Notes under the pieces: generated by a model
What the model saw: only the letters and a program-made list of their open reading frames with translations
Databases searched by the model: none
Told to the model about the DNA's origin: nothing
Position numbers and translations under genes: made by a program
Origin: Cytidiella melzeri
Taxonomy: Eukaryota > Basidiomycota > Agaricomycetes > Polyporales > Irpicaceae
Assembly (NCBI GenBank): GCA_022592445.1
Contig: JABYQR010000277.1
Span: forward strand, 1 to 62,154
Length of the DNA stretch: 62,154 nucleotides
Reading direction: 5' to 3'
In this document: one piece after another, positions 1-10,260 of the stretch
Numbering within the stretch: the first letter of the stretch is position 1
How the letters are laid out: every line of letters begins with the position of its first letter

Positions 1-2
1 AC

Positions 3-1284
3 CTCTATCAAGGTGATAAACTCATACTTCTACTTGCTGTCCACATCAATGACATTACTCTCGGCACTATCACTACTACTGTTGCTGAACAATTTGAGAT
101 TGCACTCAGACAACATGTTGAACTTACTAACGGTGGAACTATCTACTGGATGCTTGGCATGGAAGTTGCTTATGACAAAGCCGCAGGCATTATCAAGCTT
201 TGTCAAAGGGACTATATCCTGAACATACTCAAGCGATACAACTTTGACCACAAAACATTCACGCCGTACACCAATGGTACACAAGCACAACTTAGCCCCC
301 CGTGCTGTGACCGAACCAGGTCAGGACGCTGACGCCATTACACACTAAATGTCTCTCACTGGGTAACCACGGCCCAATTTCTGGTGGCAAAACATGAGAA
401 ATACGTGAGAAAAAATGGCGATTTTACGGTACCTTTTTGTAGCAGAAATAGCGCCGAAAAACACTGAATATTTCATCCATTCGCTCACAAGAAAAACAAG
501 ATGAAATATTCAGTGTTTTTCGGCGCTATTTCTGCTACAAAAAGGTACCGTAAAATCGCCATTTTTTCTCACGTATTTCTCATGTTTTTCCACCAGAAAT
601 TGGGCCGTGGTTACCCAGTGTCTTGTCGGTGACTTACACTACGTTGCCAACAGTAATCAGCCAGACATTGCTTATTGCACTGGTAAACTAGCACGATACT
701 TATCTGACCTGGCTAAGGAACACTACACTGCAGCTAAACAGTGTTACCTTTACCTCAAGAGAACGTGCAACTACTGGCTTGTCCTAGGAAACCAAGCCAA
801 CCCTACTTCTACTTCATCCGTAGGTTATGCCAACTCTGATGGTATGACTACGGACAGCAATAAACTAATTATGGGCTACACCTTCACATAGAACGACTCG
901 CTTATCTCTTGGTCAAGTAAGCGCGGTTCACTTGTAACTTTATTGGTTACCGAAGCCGAACTGTACGCACTCGCTCATGCGTCCACAGAGGCCATCCATT
1001 TGAAGAGCCTCATAGATGAAATACTTAACTGCACTATAGACTCTGTCAAGATGTACACCAACAGCACGTCAACTCTTGCGATTTTCTGTTCCCCCGAGGA
1101 ACAACACTCTCAATGTACTAAACACTTCAACATTTGCAAGAACTTCATCAGTGATTGTGTAACTAAAGGGTACATTACTGTGCACCACGTACCTTCTGCC
1201 GATAAATGTGCTGATACTCTTACTAAAGCCCTACCTCTTGAAAAACTCAAGCACTTCAATGAACTACTTCATGTTCAGGCTTGA
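3..1284 (+). pseudogene. Copia-1 reverse transcriptase / RNase H remnant
   Basis: This is the end of a Copia polyprotein. The RT thumb region carries YWMLGMEV and DYILNILKRY. After the MITE come NQPDIAYCTGKLARYL and the RNase H part, with GYANSDG (the usual acidic motif, second Asp replaced by Asn), EAELYALA, TKHFNICKNFI and ADTLTKALP. It is dead: the frame shifts at a run of six C near 295-301, a stop follows just before the MITE (about 347), and a TAG lies near 889. Removing the MITE and one target duplication rejoins the frame across 356/624, so the MITE arrived after, or independently of, the other damage. Confidence 0.85.
357..620. mobile_element. Fold-back MITE with 121-bp arms
   Basis: The left arm (357-477) and right arm (500-620) are reverse complements over 121 bp with one mismatch that I can find, around a 22-bp loop. 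The ends read CACTGGGTAACC and GGTTACCCAGTG. The flanks are TCT (354-356) and TCT (621-623), a 3-bp target duplication. CACTR ends with 3-bp duplications point to the CACTA/EnSpm (CMC) superfamily. It has no coding capacity, and its ends differ internally from the 640-675 bp MITE family elsewhere in the window. Confidence 0.9.
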
Positions 1285-1291
1285 AGGGGAG

Positions 1292-1466
1292 TGTTTCACT
1301 ATTCTGTCTTCGTACTTAGCGCGTGCTTAGCGCCAGTAGTTACCGTATATAAGACTTACTTTGATCAATGCACAGCTATTGCTTTTGATCCCCAACTCTC
1401 TCTGTGACCACCACCTCAGTCTTCTCTCTCAATGCTCTAAATTCCACTGATACCTTGTTAAAACCA
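1292..1466 (+). repeat. Truncated 3' LTR of Copia-1
   Basis: It begins TGTTTCACTATT directly after the purine-rich tract that follows the polyprotein stop. A TATA-like GTATATAAG lies near 1346. The LTR is cut by the truncated end of the Gypsy-A LTR near 1467, so its own 3' end and target duplication are not seen. Confidence 0.65.
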
Positions 1467-2817
1467 GCTATCAGACTTTATGCAAGTTGCTAGCCTAGTA
1501 AAGACCAAGTTAGTATTGTTACTGCCAGCTATGTAGTACAAGAGGGAGTTGCTTACCTAGCCCAGTAAAGACAAAGAGGTCGAGATGGGGGGCTAGGAGC
1601 GTACATGCAGCATCTTATATAGACTTTCAAAGACCTGCACATAGACCATGTTAAGGGCAGGCTTTGCAAGAAGTTGTGTGAATGAAGAACAATAGAACTA
1701 CCTAAAGGAGAACAATAGCTATTGTCCAAACTCTGCCAAGACCTCTACTCGTGAGAGAATCTATCTGAAAGGAGACCACACTAGGGGCAAACGCCAATTT
1801 CACATGCCTTGAAATTTGCATGATTACCCATTTAGATGTTAACTATCAGCAGATAATCCATAGGCAATTTTGGGCTCGGAATTGTTTCTTAATGTTTGAG
1901 AATACAAAATAATGCTATACAAATTCTGTGGCTTTTCCGGCGCAGGAATTTCTGCTGTTTAAGTTGTAGTTAAATCAAAAAGAAAAATGAAAGGAAAGTT
2001 ACCTTTCAAGGCTCAGAAAACCAAGTGGAAAAGATGCCTTCCACGGATTTGGCGGGGCGTGGGAAAAGGGCATGAAAAAATCAAGAAAAGGAAAGGACGG
2101 GTAGAATTTCCGGCGGCCTACCTCGTTGCATGCACGTGCTACCAAAAAGTTCTTGAAAGTTGTTTGCCACGTTATGTTTGCCATCACCCGACACACGTGG
2201 GAAATCTATTTGTCTTTACAATTTTAGGTTGGTTGGAAATCTGCCCGAAAAATCAATATTCACACAGATTTTTGGAGCGCGGAAAGGCTGCCAGTAGATA
2301 GGCTCAAAAATCTGTAGAAAATTCACAAGAATGTCTTTGATTGTATATCAATGTAACCTACCAAACATAACCAGATATTCACGGGATTTTTAACATCTCA
2401 AATAACTCTCACAATAATTTCACGTCATGTGAAATTGGCCTTTGCCCGCAGTGCCAGTTATTGTATTCCATTTCCACACCTGTGAGAACAATCTACCATA
2501 AAGAGAACAATAGCAAAAGGACAATAGGAGTCCATGTGAACAGTATCTATGGCATCAAACCCTAGCTAGGGGCTGAGCCATGTGGTTGTAGCCATGTGGT
2601 CTTACATAAGCTGAGTCACGTGCCAGTGTGACGTAGCAGCAAGTAACGTGACCATGTAGAGTGTCTCAGCCACGTGATATGGGTGCTTAATAGACGTGCA
2701 AGGGGCTTGTGCAGAGAGGGTTGCAACTGGGTTGCAACCTGGTTTCAACCTGGTTTCAAAGGTAAAAACTAGAGGTAAAAATGCAAAGAATAAAGGCTAG
2801 TTGGGCCATTCACAACA
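1467..2817 (-). repeat. 3' LTR of Gypsy-A left (LTR-A), interrupted by a MITE
   Basis: In minus orientation it starts TGTTGTGAATGGCC at 2817, next to the polypurine tract. It matches the solo LTR-A copies at 3554-4323 and 32847-33536. The last 90 or so bases of the LTR, present at 11802-11892, are missing at the 1467 end. The MITE at 1779-2453 splits it; the uninterrupted site GGAGACCAGTTATTG survives in the sister LTR near 12131. Confidence 0.85.
1779..2453. mobile_element. CACTA-type MITE, copy 1 (675 bp)
   Basis: The ends read CACTAGGGGCAAACGCC and (reverse complement of the right end) CACTGCGGGCAAAGGCC. The inverted similarity runs for about 38 bp. The flanks are CCA (1776-1778) and CCA (2454-2456). 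Copies at 10261, 42884 and 56887 have the same ends and 3-bp duplications. Short ORFs inside, such as 1987-2301, are not conserved as proteins between copies, so I call it non-autonomous. Confidence 0.93.
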
Positions 2818-2830
2818 TTACCCCCCTCCT
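2818..2830 (-). promoter_or_regulatory. Polypurine tract of Gypsy-A left
   Basis: On the minus strand AGGAGGGGGGTAA directly precedes the LTR start TGTTGTG. This is the expected plus-strand primer of a Ty3/Gypsy element. Gypsy-B has an equivalent tract at 31456-31471. From here to 2901, and from 4354 to 4625, I see only the 3' untranslated region of Gypsy-A. Confidence 0.8.
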
Positions 2831-2901
2831 AAAATCAAGCGTCCTCATGAAGCATCACTGTGCTGTGGTGGTAGAGGTTTTCTACCCATCTACAGGGATT
2901 C

Positions 2902-4353
2902 TGTAACAGTCAAGGTTACTACTCACCAGGTAAGTTGATAAACTTGGGGGAGTTCAGTGAGATAGAGAGTAAGAGGTGTGGTGAGAGAAGTACTGTGAGG
3001 TACTGAGTAGTTCTAGTTTAACAGATTGGATAGGGCTGAGGGGATATGCCCTCAGGAGTGCCTCTATATATACATGAAGGGGAGGACCCCAGGTACTACC
3101 CTAAGACCCCTAATATCTACATGAGTAAGCAAAGTAATCTACCTTACTATGCATGCCCTATGCCCTAGTGGTGCCACTTCAATAATCAACCAATAGCAAT
3201 TGTTCCCATGACCTGACCCCATGACCCAGTCTGCTAGACTTGTTCTAGCTTGTTCTAAGACCAGGCTAGACTTTTTCAGAAGGTTCTAAGAACTATGGCA
3301 TCATCTACTAGAATGTTCTACACTATGACATCATAGTTTCAGCATGTTCCACAAGGTTCCAGAGAGTTCTATCATGTGATACACAGATAAGGAAGGGAGC
3401 ACATCAGTGCATCAGAGACAGAGGGCGCATCAGCGCATCAATTATTAGGCACTGAAATAAGCGCTGATATAAGCACCTAAATAGATGCCGGATAAGCGCC
3501 AGATAAGTGCTGAAATACTTCCAATAATACTGTTGCCTGGTAAGGCAAGTCTTTATTGTGGATAGCCCGACTAGCCCTTATTTTTTGCAATTTACCTCTT
3601 GTTTTTATCTTTAAAACCTGGGGCTACAACCCAGTTGCAATCCTCTTTGCACAAACCCCTGGCACGTCTATTAAGCGCCCGTATCACATGGCTTAGATGC
3701 TCTACATGGTCACGTTACTTGCTACTACGTCACACTGGCATGTGACTCAGCTTAAGTAAGACCACATGGCTACAACCACATGGCTCAGCCCATAGCTAGG
3801 ATTTGACGTCATAGATACCGTTCACATAGACTCCTTTTGTTCTTTCCCTCTTGTTCTCTTTATGGAAGGATGTTCTCACAGGTGTGGGAATGGAACACAA
3901 TAGTTAGTCTCCTTTTAGATAGATTCTCTCACGAGTAGAGTTCTACAAGTAGAGTTCTTGGCAAAGTCTAGACAATAGCTATTGTTCTCTGTTAGGTAGT
4001 TCTTTTGTTCTTCATTCCCACGGCTTCTTGCAAAGCCTGCCCTCAACATGGTCTGTGTGCAGGTCCCTGAAGTCTATATATACAGCTGCATGTACACTCC
4101 TAGCCCCCTATCTCAACCTCTTGTTCTTTACTGGGCTAGGTAAGCAAACCCCTCTTGTACTACATAGTAGGTAGTATCAATACTAACTTGGTCTTTACTG
4201 GGCTAGCAACTTGCATAAAGTCTGATAGCTGGTGAGAGCACTGTGATTCAAGCCTGCCACCACCTTTTTGTTGTCATCCACATTGTGTTCCTTTTAGTTG
4301 CGTTGAGCTTCGTCTCCATGACAGTCTTGTAGAAACATTGAAAATCTGTGACA
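2902..4353 (-). mobile_element. Solo LTR-B containing a solo LTR-A
   Basis: The plus strand reads TGTAACAGTCAAGG at the start and AAAATCTGTGACA at the end, which is LTR-B in minus orientation. The flanks GATTC (2897-2901) and GATTT (4354-4358) are a 5-bp duplication with one change. It lies in the 3' untranslated region of Gypsy-A left. The LTR-A at 3554-4323 is inserted 30 bp from its right end. Nothing internal to Gypsy-B is present, so the LTR is solo. Confidence 0.88.
3554..4323 (+). mobile_element. Solo LTR-A inserted in LTR-B
   Basis: It is flanked by GTCTT (3549-3553) and GTCTT (4324-4328), an exact 5-bp duplication of an LTR-B sequence; intact LTR-B copies read straight through GGCAAGTCTTGTAGAAAC. 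It starts TATTGTGGATAG, with the usual TG changed to TA, and ends TCCATGACA. A TATA sequence lies near 4076. Confidence 0.92.
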
Positions 4354-4625
4354 GATTTAGCAGAATTGCCCCAATTGTCTAGTCAGAAGGATGCTAGGAG
4401 GTTTCTCCCCTTCTGGTGTTGTTGACTCAACATTACCTGTCAGTGTGATGTTCTTGAGATATCCAGACCAATGTGTTTGCCTTCATTCCAGCTAAGATTG
4501 TATGTAGATGGATAGATAGTGCGAAGGAAAGCAGGGTCAGTCTGAGTATTGAATTCCCAAAAGTGCAAGCGGAGATCCGCAAAGAGTGAAGCTTTGATGA
4601 CCTGGGGCACTTCAGGATTTGCTTT

Positions 4626-5780
4626 TTAGAAGTTGTCAATCACTTCTTGACTATTCTCAAGGTTTTTGACTGGTTCCCAGCTATTGTGTCTGTTGGAATA
4701 CCCTTCCCATTTGACAAGGAATTGCAGTCTCTTCCATTGTCCGTGTAGCCTGCTGTCTAGCACCTTTTTGACAACATACTGCTCTTCTCCTTCCATGACA
4801 ATAGGATCAGGAGGTGAAGGTACATCTTTGCTGTTGTTGTGCCAGGAACTTAGACAGTTGATGTGGAAAATGAGGTAGATTCGGAGATAGCTAGGCAGAT
4901 TGAGCTTGTAGTCAAGATTACCAATGCGTCCAATGACTTTGTACAGGCCGAGCTGTCGAGGACTGAGTTCAGGGGTAGCCTGGTCGATCTGGATGTTCTT
5001 AGTGTTCAGCCAGACCATGTTGCCTATTTGGAAAACACGTGGAAATCGCTTTTTGGATTTGTAGAGTTCCTTCATCTTTTCTTTGCTTAGACAAAGAGCT
5101 GCTTCCGTCTCTTTACGTACTCGAGTCATATTGTCAAGGTGCTCATTGAGCGACGGGATATTTCTTTGCTTGCTGACTGGTACGGTAAAGTCAGGGTGAT
5201 ATCTGTAGATGACCTCAAACGGTGTTTGAAAGTTACCCACATGTATTTGGGAGTTGAGTGCAAACTCAGCCACCGGTATATGATTGACCCAGTTGTCTTG
5301 TTGTTGCTGACAGAATAGATGCAGGTACTGTTCAATATCCTGGTTTTTGTGTTTGACTTTGCCATTTCCTGCCATTTCCTTGCGGATGATAGGGGGTTGT
5401 AAAACCAGTCTCTATGCCCAGGCATTGATAGAGCACACACATGAAGCAAGCTGCAAACTGGGGTCCTTGGTCAGAGAACACCTTCTTGGGAATGCCATGA
5501 AGTCGGAATACTTCTTTGTGGTGTAGTTTGGCAATCCACTCAGCGTTAACCTTAGTGGTAGTAGGGATGATGTGTGTTTGATTGGAGTAATGGTTGACAT
5601 AGACCGCAATCAAATCAAATCCCTTAGAGGGTGGCAGCTGAGTGATGAGACCTACTCCAACGTGTTCCCAAGGTCCAGCCAGAGTTTCCTGAGGCTGTAG
5701 TACTGCTTTAGGGTGAGTAGCTGACTTGTTGCGTTGACAGCAATCACAGCCTAGTACGTAAGTCTCTACAAAGGCATTTA
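4626..5780 (-). pseudogene. Gypsy-A left integrase and chromodomain
   Basis: From the N-terminal side on the minus strand there are a zinc-binding H2C2 region ending GCDCCQRNKSATHP (about 5740), the integrase core with HGIPKKVFSDQGPQFA and PYHPQGNG, and a C-terminal chromodomain with EEQYVVKKVLDSR and LQFLVKWEGYSNRHNSWEP. The chromodomain would direct integration to chromatin marks, as in chromoviruses. A 10-bp tandem duplication near 5363-5382 (TGCCATTTCC twice) shifts the frame just after the QGNG motif. Translation would end near 4626. Confidence 0.85.
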
Positions 5781-6992
5781 TCTTTGGCCACCAATAGAGT
5801 TGTTAGACTAGCTCTATGGTGCTGTGTTTTCCTGGATGACCAGCCAAGGGAGTGTCATGGCAAGGTTTGACAATTTTGTAACGGAGCTCTTTGTTGTTAG
5901 AGATGTAGAGTTTCCCCTTGTAGTAGATGAGTCTGTCACTCTCTTCCCATTTGAGTAAACCATTGCCAAGTTTGCAAGGACCCTTCTTTCAAAGGGTAGC
6001 AAGAGCTTGTGCGACTTCTGCTTCTTGCTCCATGCATTCTTGGGTCTTTGATTCGAGCGGAGAAGCAGTAGCAAGTGCTCTGGTAGCGAGGATTTAGAAG
6101 TGTTCTGGCTTCAGTACCACCTGATCCTTGTTATCTTCTTTGTCCATGACAGCGTGTGAGTGGAGACAAGAGAGAGGATCAGTGTGTATCATGGTACTGC
6201 CAGGATTGTGTACCAACACGAAGTCAAAGTCAGCCAAGAGTAGTGACCAACATGCTTGACGTTGAGTGAGGTGTTGCGTAGTTCTCCTTTGCATGATCTG
6301 TCCAGATCTCAAACAATTCTTTGAGCCCTTCAAGGTAGTGGCGCCAATTTTTTAGAGCTTTGGTGATGGCTAACATCTTTCAATTAAAGATTTCATAGTT
6401 ACGCTCTGCTTCAGTCATGGATGCAGACTGGTAGGCGATAGGGTGGTAGAATCCATCTTCCTTAGATTTCTGAGAGATGATTCCACCAGTTGAATAGTCT
6501 GAGGCATTGCCTTTTAGGCATGTAGGAAGTTCTGGGTCCCAGACTGCCAAGATAGGCCTAGTAGTAAAGGCCCTCTTTAGCAATGTAAAGGCAGTCTGTT
6601 GTCCTGGACCCCAGACAAATGGCATGTCCTTTTTAGTCAAGTTGTGTAGAGGCCGTGCGTGCTTTGAGAAGTCCTGAATGAAGTGTCGGTAAAAGTTGGC
6701 AAACCAAATGAATCCTCTAACTTCTTTAAGGTTCTTGGGTGTAGGCCATGTAGAAACTGCTTGGACTCTGACAGGGTCCATAGCTACTTTGCCTGCGCGA
6801 ATGATCAACCCGAGGTACTCAATCTCAGATTTCTCAAACTTGCACTTTTCCAGCCGAAGATCAAGATCACGCTGCTGCAGTTGCTCAAGAACTTCATGGA
6901 CAGCCTTTCGGTGCTCCGACAGGTTCTTGCTCCAGATTAAGATGTCATCTAGATAGACAGCCACCTTGCCCTCAGCAACGAGGTCAGCAAAG
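5781..6992 (-). pseudogene. Gypsy-A left RT (C-terminal part) and RNase H
   Basis: It begins right after the solo LTR-B, at the RT active-site segment AVYLDDILIWSKN (about 6920-6960). It continues through KCKFEKSEIEYLGLII, GFIWFANFYRHFI and the RNase H region with AYQSASMTEAERNYEI. RNase H substrate residues appear as NASDYSTGG, where the first Asp of the usual DAS motif is Asn. Stops and frame changes follow between 6380 and 5800. The RT N-terminal half lies on the other side of the LTR, at 7695-8310. Confidence 0.82.
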
Positions 6993-7694
6993 TGTCACAG
7001 ATTTTCAATGTTTCTACAAGACTTGCCTTACCAGGCAACAGTATTATTGGGAATATTGAAGCGCTTATCAGGCGCTTATCCAGTGCTTATCCAGCGTCTA
7101 TTTAGGTGCTTATCAGGCACTTATTCCGGCACTTATTCTCAGTGCCTATCAATTGATGCGCTGATGCGCCTCCTGTCTCTGATGCGCTGATGTGCTTCTT
7201 TCCTTATCTGTGTATCACATGATAGAACCTTCTGGAATCTTGTGGAACATGCTGGAACTATGATGTCATAGTATAAAACATTCCATTAGATGATGTCATA
7301 GTTCTTAGAACCTTCTGGAAAAGTCTAGCCTTGTCTTAGAACAAGCTAGAACAAGTCTAGCCTTGGGACTGGGTCATGGGTTCAGGTCATGGGAACAATT
7401 GCTATTGGTTGATTATTGAAGTGGCACCACTAGGGCATAGGGCATGCTTAGTAAGGTAGATTACTTTGCTTACTCATGTAGGTATTAGGGGTCTTAGGGT
7501 AGTACCTGGGGTTCTCCCCTTCATGTATATATAGAGGCACTCCTGAGGGCATATCCCCTCAGTCTTATCCACTCTGTTGAACCAGGACTACTCAGTACCC
7601 ACCAGTACTTCGCTCACCACCACTCTTACTCTCTATCTCACCACACCCCCTCAAGTTAAACAACTTATCTGGTGAGTGTAGCATTACTGTTACA
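6993..7694 (+). mobile_element. Solo LTR-B in the Gypsy-A reverse transcriptase
   Basis: It is 702 bp, starts TGTCACAGATTTTC, ends TTACTGTTACA and is flanked by exact CAAAG duplications (6988-6992, 7695-7699). It carries a TATATATA at 7526-7533 and, 34 bp on, CAGTCTTATCC (7560-7570), the sequence complementary to the Gypsy-B primer site. Its upstream half has repeated GCTTATC units (GATAAG on the other strand) and two perfect heat-shock-type sequences at 7225-7237 and 7308-7320. Confidence 0.93.
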
Positions 7695-8310
7695 CAAAGA
7701 TGTTGTCCATCAGAGCTTGGAAGGTAGCGGGTGAGTTTGTGAGACCAAAGAACATGACTTTAGGCTTGAAGAGTCCTCGGTTGGTAACAAAAGCCGCTTT
7801 GTACTCATCTCCTTCTTTGATGCGGACATTGTGATATCCCCAACAAACATCAAACTTGGTGAAGATTGCCCCCTTGAGCTTGTTGATAATGTTGGTAGCA
7901 AGCAGTAGTGGGTAACAATTCTTTACAGTGATGTTGTTGAGTTTGCAGTAGGCCTGAATTAGTTGGAGTTTGTTATCCTTATTTTTGATGAAGAAGACCG
8001 GAGAAGCCATTGGAGACTTATGGGGCGTGATGCAACCTTTGAATAGGTTCTCCTGAATGAACTTGTCAAGCTCGGCCTGTCCGTTCAGGGGCATAGGATA
8101 AACTTTCAATTTGATGGTCTCAGGAGTGTCTGGTTTGAGATCAATCAAATAGTCCCAGGGCTGATGCTGGGGTAGCCAATTAGACTCTTCCTCAGAGAAG
8201 ACTTGTGTCTGTGATACTCTGCTGGAACAATGTCTTTGAAGGAGCGCTGAGCTTGAGCTTTGTTTGCTTCGGCAGCAAGCTTGGTAGAGTAGGTGAAGCC
8301 GGCCATACAC
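7695..8310 (-). pseudogene. Gypsy-A left RT (N-terminal part)
   Basis: Fingers and palm region of the reverse transcriptase, with WDYLIDLKPDTPE, SPMASPVFFIKNKDNKLQL, KLNNITVKNCYPLL, FTKFDVCWGYHNVRIKEGDE and FFGLTNSPATFQALM. It reads open to the solo LTR-B, where the target duplication interrupts the coding sequence before the YLDD segment. The upstream end is joined out of frame to the protease linker. Confidence 0.85.
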
Positions 8311-8790
8311 CAGACTTTGTCAGTGGCATCTTGGATAATACTGGCTTTGACCCACTGTCTACATTCTTTGCAATTACCGTCAACCTTCTGAAAAGGTTTG
8401 TCAGGAGATTCTTCCAAGCTGCTCAGATTGTCATTTCTCCTTTTTCCCAGCTGACGGTAGGGTTTACGTGCTTGAGCCATGGTAGCCCAAGAATGATGTC
8501 TTCTGGACCCAAGTCCGTGAAACCTGCTTTTCTGTGTGGTCTCTGACTGTGAGTGTAAGGCAAACAAAGTGCGTTAATTTGCCAGCTTTATTCTTAGTTC
8601 CATTGGAAATGACGCGGGTGCTGAATGATCTTATGCTGCTTGACAAACTGTTGACTGATGAATAAATCCGTAGCTCCTGAATCAATCATAAGTACACAAG
8701 GAGATAGTAGACAACAGGCACAGAGTTGCCATTGTACACGAGGTAGAGGAAGGGAGACGAGGACGAGGTATCAAGAGGACTTGCAGCTGC
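8311..8790 (-). pseudogene. Gypsy-A left protease region
   Basis: The aspartic protease signature LMIDSGATDLFIS is readable near 8655-8690 on the minus strand. A downstream segment, broken by frameshift, corresponds to the DLGPEDIILGLPW motif that is clear in the right-hand copy near 14065-14100. Several stops separate these pieces. The spacer to RT is shorter than in the right-hand copy, where additional sequence follows the Lys-Pro-Phe-Gln segment. Confidence 0.7.
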
Positions 8791-8797
8791 GGCTATG

Positions 8798-10045
8798 TTA
8801 CAGGTCTGTTTCAAAAAACTGTGTTGATATTAGCAGCCATTTTGTCCATCTGCTTCTTTTGCAGCTCTTGAGAGCAGCAAATTTAGCATCTTTGTTGTTG
8901 GACACATCTTGCTTCGCTGCGGCAATGGTCAACCACAACGACGAGGTAGCAGCAATCTTTTGTCCCTTAGGGACACCTTGGAGCCTTTTCAGGCAAACAG
9001 ACCCCCAATGACCGGTACCACCGCAGTGGTTGCACACCGGGTCCTCTGGGTGCTTGGAGTCCCTCTTCTTGTGGCTCTCGGAACCACAAACCGAGCAGTG
9101 CTTGCTCATCTCCTTCTTCCATTTCTGGAAGATCTCTTGCTTGCCTAGCCCCACAAAGAGCGCATCAAAGGAGGCAGAGAAATGGGAGGTGTCAATCTCC
9201 ATAGCGTTGGGATTGCAGAAGGCCTGCTGGTGGGACTTGCCATGTCCCAATGAGCTGTCCACCATGACCTTGCTGGTGCTGTTGCAAAGGTTGGCGAGCT
9301 GAGCGTCGACTGCCTTGCACTGGTCCTTGGTCCTTGAGAGCGTGGTAGGTAGCGGCGCGAGTTTGGAAGTACGAGACACGTTGCAAGTACTCAGTGCTCA
9401 AGCTTGACTTGAGACAATCAAAGAGGTTCTGCTGGCTCCAGCCAGTGCGAGGGGCCCATGTCTCAAACTCGGAGATGTGGGCGGAAAAGGTCTTATTGCC
9501 CTGCTTCATGTTGGCAATCTTTGTTTTAGCCTCCATTACAGCATCAATAGGCTTAAATTTGGCCTTGAAGGCCTTGATAAACATATCCCAGATCTTGCAA
9601 AAAGCTGGTTTACTGCTTGCAAGCTCCTCGATATGAGGATGAGCCCAGTCGGCATTGTCGTGCTGCATGAACAACAGGGCACTGGTGATAAGTTTGTGAG
9701 GATCGAAGATCCTCGCGCTGTTGTTGTCCAGCCAGACTTGGCCTTGGGCGTCCTGCTGGAAGAATTCTTTGCCCTGATTCTGTGCCCAGACAATGAACAC
9801 GTGGTGGGAGAGCCTGGCTTCTGATGAGGTTTTCCCCTTAAAGGAGACTGGCTTCTCCACAATGCTCCGTTCCCTGGAGACGTGAGTGGCGGCAATTGCT
9901 GGTGCCTGAGTGCAGCCACCTAATTGGTGAGATCCACCATTCTTTGCGTCAGGATGCCGAACATGTTTAGGATATCCTGGGTGCTCAGGTTGGGAGCAGC
10001 AGCTGGGGCGGCGTTGGGAGCAGCGTTCTGTTGGTTCTGGTCCAT
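8798..10045 (-). pseudogene. Gypsy-A left gag with zinc knuckles
   Basis: Gag starts at the ATG at 10045 (MDQNQQNAAPNAAPAAAPN), in frame with the Cys-rich leader upstream. A TAG near 9920 interrupts it, and a frameshift near 9200-9380 leads to the nucleocapsid. The nucleocapsid has CSVCGSESHKKRDSKH and a CCHC zinc knuckle CNHCGGTGHWGSVC. The middle part (WLDNNSARIFD, KTFSAHISEFETWA) is a typical Ty3 capsid region. The protein would coat the element RNA and build the particle. Confidence 0.8.
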
Positions 10046-10260
10046 GTCTTGTGATGTGAAGAGGCGTAAAGTTTCTTCGTTGGGTGTCTGGTAATGCTCA
10101 GAGTAGTACTTGCAGTTGACAGCTTTGTTGGAGTCTGCCTGAGTGTATCGATTTGGACAAGGTTGGTTGTCACACTTGTAGAATAGACCTCTGTAGTAGT
10201 GGTTGTCGGTGACTATGTTTGAGTCAAAGAAATGTAGACAATTGTTACAAGACGTGGTGG
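10046..10260 (-). CDS. Cys-rich leader module fused in frame to Gypsy-A gag
   Basis: Immediately upstream of gag, in the same frame, the minus strand encodes a Cys-rich stretch: CNNCLHFFD, then NHYYRGLFYKC, QPCPNRY and CKYYSEHYQTP. Related sequences occur in the deleted right copy (13690-13810), in a remnant at 18590-18670 and in Copia-2 before gag (28900-29511). The spacing of the Cys pairs suggests a small metal-binding fold. The MITE at 10261-10935 cuts its 5' side. I know of no named domain that matches. Confidence 0.55.

Larger units (their letters stand above)
1..1466 (+). mobile_element. Copia-1: 3' part of a Ty1/Copia element
   Basis: The window opens inside the reverse transcriptase of a Ty1/Copia element. 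The element continues through RNase H, a purine-rich tract ending at 1291 and the start of its 3' LTR, and is then cut off where a minus-strand Gypsy-A LTR begins near 1467. A 264-bp fold-back MITE sits in the coding region at 357-620. The 5' part lies outside the window. Confidence 0.85.

Noticed and set aside
357..620. A CRISPR repeat or rho-independent terminator at the large hairpin
   Set aside because: It is a single inverted repeat with transposon ends and a target duplication in a eukaryotic element. There are no spaced direct repeats.
2902..4353. A complete short LTR element
   Set aside because: It contains only LTR-B broken by LTR-A. There is no primer site, gag or pol inside.
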